Below, piece after piece: positions 1 to 5,421 of a stretch of 7,515 bases of DNA. This stretch comes from Bacteroidaceae bacterium (GTDB lineage: Bacteria > Bacteroidota > Bacteroidia > Bacteroidales > Bacteroidaceae), in contig JAFYMV010000225.1 in NCBI GenBank assembly GCA_017548225.1, positions 1 to 7,515 on the forward strand, read 5' to 3'. Made by a program: the position numbers and the translations under genes. Under the pieces are notes generated by a model. The model was not told the DNA's origin, did not search any database, and saw nothing but the letters and a program-made list of their open reading frames with translations. Position 1 is the stretch's first letter. Every line of letters begins with the position of its first letter.

Positions 1-732
1 CTCGAGGTACGCATGGAGATGGCACAGAAGGTGTCTTCTATGGGATTGGCATTGCGTAAGAAGGTAAACATCATCGTGAAGCAGCCCTTGCAGAAGCTGA
101 TGATCCCCGTAGATGCCGAGATGAAAGCTCGTCTCGAGGCGGTGAAACCGCTCATCATGAACGAGGTGAATGTGAAGGAAATCGACTTCGTGGAGGGTGC
201 ATCGGATATCCTCGTGAAGAAGGTGAAGTGTAACTTCAAGATCTTGGGTAAGAAGTTCGGTGCGCTCATGAAGCAGGTGGCCGCCGCCGTTACTGCTATG
301 AGTCAGGAACAGATTGCCGAACTTGAGAGCGCTGGTCGCCTTACTCTTGATCTCAACGGCACCCCTGCCGAGATTGAGGCTGGCGAGGTAGAGATCTATA
401 GCGAGGATATCCCCGGATGGGTAGTTGCCAACGAGGGTGTACTCACCGTAGCACTCGATGTTACCGTGACCGATGAGTTGCGTCGTGAGGGTGTTGCCCG
501 TGAGCTCGTGAGCAAGATTCAGAACATCCGTAAGTCAAGCGGCTTCGAGATCTCTGACCGCATTGCCGTAACCTTGACTAGCAACGAGAATAGCGATGCT
601 GCCATCGAGGAGCACAAGGCGTACATCTGCAACCAGGTGTTGGCCGATAGCCTTACCATCGGTGAGGTTGCTGAAGGTACCGCTCTCGAGTTCGACGGAT
701 TCACGCTGATGGCACTTGTAGAGAAGATATAA
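1..732 (+). CDS. ileS: Isoleucyl-tRNA synthetase, C-terminal part (5' end outside window)
   Basis: Isoleucine-tRNA ligase charges tRNA-Ile with isoleucine in the cytoplasm. The reading frame is open from base 1, so 243 C-terminal residues are seen and the catalytic HIGH and KMSKS regions lie upstream. The fragment starts in the anticodon-binding region, with the typical run of basic residues before VKQPL, and continues into the C-terminal extension (DUF5915-like) of the long, eukaryote-like IleRS form. The stretch RREGVARELVSKIQ followed by RKSSGFEISDRI (about fragment residues 161-188) is the family's signature near the C-terminus. The TAA stop at 730-732 is directly followed by a palindromic repeat. 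Bacteroidetes IleRS proteins are usually over 1100 residues, so roughly four fifths is missing. The identification is firm from sequence recognition; assignment to the eukaryote-like clade is inferred from the C-terminal extension alone. Confidence 0.93.
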   Translation, partial: LEVRMEMAQKVSSMGLALRKKVNIIVKQPLQKLMIPVDAEMKARLEAVKPLIMNEVNVKEIDFVEGASDILVKKVKCNFKILGKKFGALMKQVAAAVTAMSQEQIAELESAGRLTLDLNGTPAEIEAGEVEIYSEDIPGWVVANEGVLTVALDVTVTDELRREGVARELVSKIQNIRKSSGFEISDRIAVTLTSNENSDAAIEEHKAYICNQVLADSLTIGEVAEGTALEFDGFTLMALVEKI

Positions 733-765
733 GGCCTCCCCCCAACCCCCTCCCAAAGAGGGGGC
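733..765 (+). repeat. GC-rich palindromic intergenic repeat, copy 1
   Basis: The element begins with GGCCTCCCCCC right after the ileS stop codon and ends in a hairpin. The stem is CCCCCTC (746-752) paired with GAGGGGG (758-764) around a five-base loop. Very similar sequences occur at 844-872 (inverted) and 7485-7515 (same orientation). No T-run follows, so it is not a standard intrinsic terminator, although a strong stem directly after a stop codon could still act in termination or protect an mRNA 3' end. Short dispersed repeats of this look are familiar from Bacteroidetes intergenic DNA; their function is not established to my knowledge. Confidence 0.8.
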
Positions 766-843
766 TTATGGGACGCCGACATGATAGAATATAATAATTA
801 GTAATAATCAAGCATTCTCCTAACTCTTTGTGAGGCAGGAATT

Positions 844-872
844 CCCCTCCTTGGGAGGGGTTAGGGGGAGGC
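844..872 (-). repeat. GC-rich palindromic intergenic repeat, copy 2 (inverted)
   Basis: Read on the minus strand this is GCCTCCCCCTAACCCC followed by TCCCAAGGAGGGG, nearly identical to copies 1 and 3. On the plus strand the hairpin is CCCCTCC (844-850), loop TTG, GGAGGGG (854-860). It faces copy 1 across an AT-rich spacer of about 79 bases (766-843), so the two copies could also pair with each other as a long stem. Its right end, AGGGGGAGG at 863-871, resembles a Shine-Dalgarno sequence but lies 17 bases before the next ATG, which is too far for normal use. The spacer shows no convincing gene or TTTG/TAnnTTTG promoter. Confidence 0.8.
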
Positions 873-888
873 TCAGAACTTTAAGCTT

Positions 889-1269
889 ATGTCAGAAAAA
901 ACACGCTACACTGATGAGGAATTGGAAGAATTCCGTGCAATCATTATGGAGAAATTGGAGTTGGCTCAACGCGACTACGACAACCTGAAAGGCTCGTTGA
1001 GTAATCGTGATAACAATACCGATCACGATACTGCTCCTACATATAAGATTTTAGAAGAGGGTGCCAATACGCTCTCTAAAGAAGAAACCATGCGTTTGGC
1101 GCAGCGTCAGATGAAGTTTATTCAGAGTCTGCAAGCTGCACTCGTGCGTATCGAGAATAAGACCTACGGTATCTGTCGCGAAACAGGTAAGCTCATTCCT
1201 GCCGGTCGCCTCCGTGCCGTTCCTCACGCTACGCTAAGCATCGAGGCCAAGCAGGCGCAGAAGAAATAA
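889..1269 (+). CDS. DksA/TraR-family transcriptional regulator with degraded zinc finger
   Basis: DksA-type proteins bind RNA polymerase through the secondary channel and alter transcription, often together with ppGpp. The product has 126 residues. Residues 8-90 are highly charged and predicted helical, matching the coiled-coil hairpin; the turn around residues 41-50 carries acidic residues (D45, D47) and A49, loosely like the DxxDxA tip of Escherichia coli DksA. The C-terminal part, YGICRETGKLIPAGRLRAVP, is the DksA zinc-finger region, but of the four cysteine positions (96, 99, 117, 120, with C-x2-C-x17-C-x2-C spacing retained) only C96 is still Cys; the others are T, S and A. Such cysteine-poor versions are, as I recall, normal in Bacteroidetes. 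lspA starts four bases after the stop, implying cotranscription. No RBS is evident; the start follows an A/T-rich leader. Confidence 0.9.
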   Translation: MSEKTRYTDEELEEFRAIIMEKLELAQRDYDNLKGSLSNRDNNTDHDTAPTYKILEEGANTLSKEETMRLAQRQMKFIQSLQAALVRIENKTYGICRETGKLIPAGRLRAVPHATLSIEAKQAQKK

Positions 1270-1273
1270 GTAA

Positions 1274-1936
1274 ATGAAGAAAAAACTATCTGAAGGGCGT
1301 ATGGTGGCGCTTATCGTAGCCATAGCCCTTATCATTGACCAAGTAATCAAACTGTCGGTGAAGTTGGGTATGCGCCTATATGAAAGTATCCACATCACCG
1401 ATTGGTTTTATATCTATTTTACCGAAAATCCTGGCATGGCCTTTGGCATGGAAATTTTTGGTAAGTTGTTTCTCACGCTCTTCCGTATCGCAGCTATCTG
1501 CTGCTTTGCATACTATGTGTGTAAGATACGCGGAAAGGGATTCCCACGAGGTTATCTCGTGTGTCTGGCACTTATCATTGCCGGTGCTGCGGGAAATGTC
1601 ATTGATTGTGTGTTCTATGGACCGCTCTTCTCGGAGAGTACTCCCTATGCCGTGTCGCACCTGGTGCCGTGGGGCGAGGGATATACATCTATGCTCAAAG
1701 GTAAGGTAGTGGATATGTTCTATTTTCCTCTAGTGGAGTGGAACTGGCCTGACTGGCTCCCCCTCATCGGTGGAAATCATTTCATCTTCTTCAGCCCTAT
1801 ATTCAATTTTGCTGATGCATGTATCAGCTGCGGCGTGATAGCTATCCTGCTCTTCTATAGCAAGTGCATGAATTGGGGTGTGGATGGTCCTGGTAGCGAA
1901 AATGCTCTTGCCAATGAAAAGAAATCCCGTAAATAA
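1274..1936 (+). CDS. lspA: Lipoprotein signal peptidase (signal peptidase II)
   Basis: LspA is an inner-membrane aspartyl protease that cleaves the signal peptide of diacylglyceryl-modified prolipoproteins just before the lipid-bearing cysteine. The 220 residues show the family motifs in order: D22 in the first membrane segment (about 10-30), NPGMAFG (52-58), GNVID (107-111), VVDM (145-148) and FNFAD (177-181). The catalytic aspartates should be D111 and D181. Hydrophobic stretches at about 10-30, 62-83, 94-112 and 171-195 fit the four-helix topology. The protein is longer than the usual 160-170 residues; the extra length lies mainly in a loop at about 114-143 between GNVID and VVDM, plus a polar tail after 200. 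The usual GNxxDR reads GNVIDC here. It overlaps the next gene by 23 bases and follows the DksA-like gene by four. Confidence 0.95.
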   Translation: MKKKLSEGRMVALIVAIALIIDQVIKLSVKLGMRLYESIHITDWFYIYFTENPGMAFGMEIFGKLFLTLFRIAAICCFAYYVCKIRGKGFPRGYLVCLALIIAGAAGNVIDCVFYGPLFSESTPYAVSHLVPWGEGYTSMLKGKVVDMFYFPLVEWNWPDWLPLIGGNHFIFFSPIFNFADACISCGVIAILLFYSKCMNWGVDGPGSENALANEKKSRK

Positions 1937-2717
1937 TCTGCTGCTTGCTGTTGCTGTGGCTCTATTGGCAGCTTGCTCAAACAAACGGGCAGATGTGTTG
2001 CCTGTAGCCAAGCTTGAGGCGGTGCTCTACGACTATCATCTGACGCAGGTGATAGTGGCGGATTTGCCCTCGAGCCAGCGCTATAAAAAGGATCTCTATT
2101 TTGACTATGTATACGATAAGCATGGGGTGACGAAGGCCGAGTTGGACTCTTCGCTCGTCTACTATGCACGCAACCCGAAGGGACTGTCGGAGGTTTATGC
2201 CAACCTGTCGAAACGCATCAAGGATGATATCCAGCGCATCGCTGATGAGGATACCCCGATAAAGGCTCGCACGGCGGTTGCTGTGGTGGGTGACTCGGTA
2301 GATCTTTGGTACGATATGCCTATCGTGCAGATGACTACATCGCCACTGGCCAATAGCCGATACTCCTTTTTCATCCCTACGGATACCAATTTTAAGGCTG
2401 GCGATCGTCTGGCATGGAACGGTAGGGCCATATTCTTGCAGGGTGGGGTGGACTCGCTGCATAGATACCTGCATCTCAACCTTGTGGTGAGGTATATGAG
2501 CGATTCTATTGTGTGTGCTGATACGCTGCTATATGCCTCTGGTGACTTTTCGCTTAAAGTGAGTGACGACGCTATGGTAAAGAGTGTGAAAGGTGAGGCA
2601 TACCTGAAGAGTCATAACGATAAGGAGCAGCTGCTGCTCGTGGACCCCTCGCTTGTGCGTTGTCGCCGTATTGAACTTACTGACTCGCTCCGTGTTGATT
2701 CTATAGGTAACCAATAG
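1914..2717 (+). CDS. DUF4296 domain lipoprotein
   Basis: This is a predicted lipoprotein of unknown function. I choose ATG 1914 rather than the in-frame ATG at 1878 because it gives a compact signal peptide: basic start (K2, R3), hydrophobic core at 9-20 and lipobox LAAC with the lipidated cysteine at C21, 267 residues in total. Residues 28-112 match my memory of the DUF4296 family: a helical region with LYDYHLTQ, then KHGVTKAELDSSLVYYARNP. Residues 113-267 are mostly predicted beta strand, with no recognised domain. The residues after C21 (SNKRAD) lack the acidic cluster linked to surface export of Bacteroidetes lipoproteins, so a periplasm-facing location is more likely; this is inference. 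The coding sequence begins inside the last 23 bases of lspA, suggesting translational coupling to the peptidase that would mature it. Confidence 0.85.
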   Translation: MKRNPVNNLLLAVAVALLAACSNKRADVLPVAKLEAVLYDYHLTQVIVADLPSSQRYKKDLYFDYVYDKHGVTKAELDSSLVYYARNPKGLSEVYANLSKRIKDDIQRIADEDTPIKARTAVAVVGDSVDLWYDMPIVQMTTSPLANSRYSFFIPTDTNFKAGDRLAWNGRAIFLQGGVDSLHRYLHLNLVVRYMSDSIVCADTLLYASGDFSLKVSDDAMVKSVKGEAYLKSHNDKEQLLLVDPSLVRCRRIELTDSLRVDSIGNQ

Positions 2718-2731
2718 GAGCCTTAAGTCTT

Positions 2732-3037
2732 ATGCCACGCTACTGCTCACATACCATTATCCTTCCTGACGAGAGTCGTCTCGACAATTTTGTTGTCGAG
2801 GTGGGTGGAAGTGTCATCACCTATTACCCTTTCAGGGGAGAGGTGCACTCTACAATCTACATTGACCAGCCTATCTTGATCAGTCATCGTGCTGACCTTG
2901 ACGGGAAGACTGTCTCGCTCACCCAACTGGCATGGGCGCTCCACGATACCGAGCATGGCGACACTGCGATGTATGCCTATCGTCTCGCACCTTGTTCGAC
3001 TTGTATGGGCGAACGATTCACAATGAAAAAAATATAA
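2732..3037 (+). CDS. Conserved-looking hypothetical protein, 101 residues
   Basis: I do not recognise a named family. The 101-residue product has no signal peptide or membrane segment and is probably cytoplasmic. The N-terminal half is rich in predicted beta strands (TIILPDESRLDNFVVEVGG, then ITYYPFRGE and STIYID), the middle holds a short helix around 62-71, and the tail contains a CSTC motif (C88, C91) followed by MGERF; C5 is a third cysteine. Two close cysteines could bind metal, but no second pair is present. It starts 14 bases after the DUF4296 lipoprotein and is probably the last gene of the DksA-like/lspA transcript, because a long AT-rich gap with its own promoter follows. Codon use resembles the neighbours, which supports a real gene. 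Confidence 0.75.
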   Translation: MPRYCSHTIILPDESRLDNFVVEVGGSVITYYPFRGEVHSTIYIDQPILISHRADLDGKTVSLTQLAWALHDTEHGDTAMYAYRLAPCSTCMGERFTMKKI

Positions 3038-3052
3038 AATAAAGGAGGAAAA

Positions 3053-3094
3053 ATGTCGGTAAATCGATGTTTTCGTTTTCTCTTTTCATTTTAG
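3053..3094 (+). CDS. Possible Phe-rich micro-ORF (13 codons) with strong ribosome binding site
   Basis: AGGAGG at 3043-3048 is followed after four bases by ATG 3053 and a 13-codon frame, MSVNRCFRFLFSF, ending at TAG 3092-3094. Four of the last seven residues are phenylalanine, in alternation. A full Shine-Dalgarno at ideal spacing is rare in Bacteroidetes, and no other gene in this window has one. The frame lies between the lspA-cluster end and the iorA promoter, so it would be translated from read-through or from an unseen promoter, not from the iorA promoter at 3137-3167. It could be a leader peptide, a small membrane-active peptide, or chance: the Phe codons come from a T-rich tract. No clear attenuator hairpin is visible downstream. 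Confidence 0.25.
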   Translation: MSVNRCFRFLFSF

Positions 3095-3136
3095 TTAAAA
3101 AACAAAAATAATTCTTTTATCTTCTTCTGTAGAGAT

Positions 3137-3167
3137 TTTGCATTTTGCTAGTTTTTTACTACCTTCG
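3137..3167 (+). promoter_or_regulatory. Bacteroidetes-type promoter for iorAB
   Basis: TTTG at 3137-3140 and TACCTTCG at 3160-3167 are separated by 19 bases. This fits the primary-sigma promoter described for Bacteroides (TTTG near -33, TAnnTTTG near -7), with one mismatch in the second box. Transcription would start a few bases after 3167, leaving a leader of roughly 25-30 bases before the iorA ATG at 3199. ATTTTGC is tandemly duplicated (3135-3141 and 3142-3148), giving a second TTTG that is too close to the -7 box. The leader is A-rich and has no Shine-Dalgarno, as is usual in this phylum. Confidence 0.7.
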
Positions 3168-3198
3168 CCCTCCATTTGTAAGTAAAAGTAACGGAAAT

Positions 3199-4782
3199 AT
3201 GAAACTTTTGTTAGGAGACGAGGCCGTAGCGTTGGGAGCTGTGCATGCTGGTATCAGTGGCGTGTATGCTTATCCGGGTACGCCCTCGACGGAAATAACC
3301 GAATATATACAGGCCCATGCGCCTGAAGTGCGCAGTCGCTGGTGTACCAATGAGAAGACTGCTATGGAGGCTGCGCTGGGTATGTCGTATGCTGGCAAGC
3401 GAGCCCTTGTATGCATGAAGCATGTGGGTATGAATGTAGCTGCCGATGCCTTTGTCAATTCGGCTATTACGGGTGTCAATGGCGGTTTGGTAGTGCTGGC
3501 AGCTGACGACCCCTCAATGCACTCATCGCAGAATGAGCAGGACTCGCGCTTCTATGGTAAGTTTGCCATGATCCCCATCCTGGAGCCCTCATCACAGCAG
3601 GAGGCCTACGATATGATGCCTTATGCCTATGCGTTGTCCGAGGAGTTGAAGCTTCCCGTGCTGATGCGTGTGGTTACTCGTTTGGCTCACTCGCGTGCCG
3701 AGATTGCTGTGCGCGAGCCATTGGCGCAGAATGCTCTCAATCCAGATAATGAGCGTACCCACTGGGTATTGCTCCCTGCCAATGCACGCCGTCAATATGC
3801 GTCGTTGGTTGAGAAGCAGTCGCAGTTGCTTGCCTCGTCAGAGGAGTCGCCCTATAATGGTTCGAAGTGCAAGACGCAAGGCGCAAGGCTTGGTGTCATC
3901 GCTTGCGGTATTGCCTACAATTATGTAATGGAGAACGATCCGCAGCAGTTGGGTGTTTCCGTGTTGAAGGTGTCGCAATATCCATTGCCCGAGTCTACCA
4001 TCAAGGAGTTTGCAGCACAGTGCGATGCGCTGCTCATAGCCGAAGATGGTCAGCCTATGGTAGAGGAACAGGTGAAGTCGTTGCTCGGTGCTGGGTATGT
4101 GCTCAAGGGTCGTTTGACTGGCGACCTTCCCCGTATGGGTGAGCTTACCCCCGATAGCGTAGGGCAGGCGCTTGGTGTAGTCGTAGAGCCCGCTTATACT
4201 TGTGCGCAGAATGTGATGCCGCGTCCCCCCGCCTTGTGTCAGGGCTGTGGCCACCGCGATGTGTACGATGCGCTCAATAAGGTGGCGGCAGAATATGCCG
4301 ATGCCCGCATCTTCGGCGATATCGGTTGCTATACTTTAGGAGCTTTGCCTCCCTTCCGTGCTATTGACAGTTGTGTCGATATGGGTGCCTCTATCACTAT
4401 GGCCAAAGGTGCTGCCGATGCAGGTGTACATCCGGCAATAGCGGTCATCGGAGACTCTACCTTTACCCACTCGGGTATGACAGGACTGCTCGATGCGGTA
4501 AACGACAAGAGCCGTATCACCGTTGTGATTTCAGATAACCTTACTACTGCGATGACTGGCGGACAAGACTCTGCCGGTACCAATAAGTTTGAGGCCATCT
4601 GCCTTGGTCTTGGCGTAGAGCCCGAGCATGTGCGTGTAGTGGTGCCCCTGCCCAAGAATATGGAGGAGATTACCCATATCATTCGCGAAGAGATTGAGTA
4701 CGATGGCGTGTCAGTCATCATTCCCCGCCGCGAGTGCATGCAGACCTTGAAACGCAAATTAAGACAAAACAAGACGAAGTAA
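3199..4782 (+). CDS. iorA: Indolepyruvate:ferredoxin oxidoreductase, alpha subunit
   Basis: IorA is the thiamine-diphosphate-binding subunit of the enzyme that converts aryl-pyruvates (indolepyruvate, phenylpyruvate, 4-hydroxyphenylpyruvate) plus CoA to aryl-acetyl-CoA, CO2 and reduced ferredoxin; the reaction can run reductively. From ATG 3199 the product has 527 residues. The pyrimidine-binding domain comes first (GDEAVALGA, then YPGTPSTEI at 25-33), a middle domain spans about 225-335, and the diphosphate-binding domain follows with CQGCGHR (347-353), GDIGCYTLG (373-381) and the GDS...N motif (418-447). The protein ends shortly after PRRECMQTLK: the C-terminal two-cluster ferredoxin domain of classical archaeal IorA is absent. 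An in-frame TTG at 3145 is rejected as the start because it lies inside the promoter. The stop overlaps iorB by one base. Confidence 0.92.
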   Translation: MKLLLGDEAVALGAVHAGISGVYAYPGTPSTEITEYIQAHAPEVRSRWCTNEKTAMEAALGMSYAGKRALVCMKHVGMNVAADAFVNSAITGVNGGLVVLAADDPSMHSSQNEQDSRFYGKFAMIPILEPSSQQEAYDMMPYAYALSEELKLPVLMRVVTRLAHSRAEIAVREPLAQNALNPDNERTHWVLLPANARRQYASLVEKQSQLLASSEESPYNGSKCKTQGARLGVIACGIAYNYVMENDPQQLGVSVLKVSQYPLPESTIKEFAAQCDALLIAEDGQPMVEEQVKSLLGAGYVLKGRLTGDLPRMGELTPDSVGQALGVVVEPAYTCAQNVMPRPPALCQGCGHRDVYDALNKVAAEYADARIFGDIGCYTLGALPPFRAIDSCVDMGASITMAKGAADAGVHPAIAVIGDSTFTHSGMTGLLDAVNDKSRITVVISDNLTTAMTGGQDSAGTNKFEAICLGLGVEPEHVRVVVPLPKNMEEITHIIREEIEYDGVSVIIPRRECMQTLKRKLRQNKTK

Positions 4783-5354
4783 TGAAAAAAGATATCATAT
4801 TGGCAGGTGTAGGCGGACAGGGTATCCTCACCATTGCCACCATCATAGGCGATGCTGCTACGGCAGCGGGTCTGCACCTCAAGCAAGCCGAAGTGCATGG
4901 CATGAGCCAGCGCGGCGGTGATGTGCAGTCCAACCTGCGCCTCTCTACCGAGCCCATCTACTCCGACCTCATACGCCAGGGCGCTGCCGACCTCATCATC
5001 TCTATGGAGCCTATGGAGGCATTGCGCTATGTGCCCTACTTGAGTGCCGAAGGATGGATAGTGAGCTCATCGCATCCGTTCAAGAACATTCCCAACTATC
5101 CCGATGAGGAGGCGCTCATGAACGAGTTGTCTGCGATGCCCCATGTGGCTACGCTGCCCATCGAGGAGGTAGCCAAGGAGCATAGTCTGCCCAAGAGTGC
5201 CAACATGGTGCTGCTCGGCATGTCGGCCCGCTACATGGAGATACTCACTCCCGAGCAGTTGCGCGCAAGCATAGCCCGTGTGTTTGCCTCGAAGGGCGAT
5301 AAGGTAGTAGCCGATAACCTCAAAGCCTTTGACCTGGGACTGAACGAACAATAA
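4782..5354 (+). CDS. iorB: Indolepyruvate:ferredoxin oxidoreductase, beta subunit
   Basis: IorB is the gamma-type (pyruvate/ketoisovalerate oxidoreductase catalytic) subunit that pairs with IorA and probably contributes to the CoA and electron-transfer site. The 190-residue product opens with the glycine-rich motif LAGVGGQGIL (7-16) and carries EVHGMSQRGG (37-46), both diagnostic of this subunit. The length is typical. The start ATG at 4782 shares its A with the TAA stop of iorA (TAATG), a classic arrangement for translational coupling and equal subunit output. An upstream in-frame ATG at 4734 would add 16 residues inside iorA and is not needed, since family members begin just before the glycine-rich strand. 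No separate promoter is visible. Confidence 0.92.
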   Translation: MKKDIILAGVGGQGILTIATIIGDAATAAGLHLKQAEVHGMSQRGGDVQSNLRLSTEPIYSDLIRQGAADLIISMEPMEALRYVPYLSAEGWIVSSSHPFKNIPNYPDEEALMNELSAMPHVATLPIEEVAKEHSLPKSANMVLLGMSARYMEILTPEQLRASIARVFASKGDKVVADNLKAFDLGLNEQ

Positions 5355-5365
5355 TCCCTATAATC

Positions 5366-5406
5366 CTAGATCCTCTAGATATTCTAGAAACTCTAGACCC
5401 TCTAGA
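5366..5406. repeat. Five-unit 9-bp tandem array with CTAGA cores
   Basis: CTAGA occurs at 5366, 5375, 5384, 5393 and 5402, a strict 9-base period. The four bases between cores vary (TCCT, TATT, AACT, CCCT) but each linker ends in T, so four units contain the palindrome TCTAGA and the first reads CCTAGA. The array fills most of the 67-base gap between iorB and the aminotransferase gene and ends 15 bases before its ATG. It could be a slippage-prone microsatellite or a cluster of palindromic protein-binding sites. The 9-bp step does not match the 10.5-bp helical turn, so sites would rotate around the helix. Confidence 0.85.
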
Positions 5407-5421
5407 TAAAAAAAGACCGCA

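Noticed and set aside
519..782. Minus-strand frame starting in the palindromic repeat
   Set aside because: Antisense to ileS; its Pro/Gly/Trp-rich start is just the translated repeat.
1878..1913. Earlier ATG giving a 12-residue extension of the DUF4296 lipoprotein
   Set aside because: ATG 1914 gives a clean signal peptide with the lipobox cysteine at position 21; the extension has no signal-peptide character and lies wholly within lspA.
3022..3090. AATGAAAA/TTTTCATT pair as a terminator after the 101-residue gene
   Set aside because: The stem is all A/T apart from one G-C pair and the loop is over 50 bases, so it would not be stable.
3145..3198. TTG-started 18-residue N-terminal extension of IorA
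   Set aside because: It lies within the promoter (3137-3167), and family members start right at the MKLLLGDEA-like strand; ATG 3199 is preferred.
3869..3890. Short direct repeat GCAAGGC inside iorA
   Set aside because: Only two short units within a conserved reading frame; chance is the simplest explanation.
4734..4781. Earlier ATG giving a 16-residue extension of IorB
   Set aside because: The extension is read from inside iorA; the TAATG overlap and the family start before the GVGGQG strand favour 4782.
4329..4898. 189-codon open frame on the minus strand across the iorA/iorB junction
   Set aside because: It is antisense to two conserved genes, resembles no known family and has a Ser/Thr/Ile-rich composition typical of a shadow frame.
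5359..5364. TATAAT hexamer after iorB as a sigma-70 -10 box
   Set aside because: Bacteroidetes primary sigma uses a different motif, there is no matching upstream box, and the site is just before the CTAGA array.
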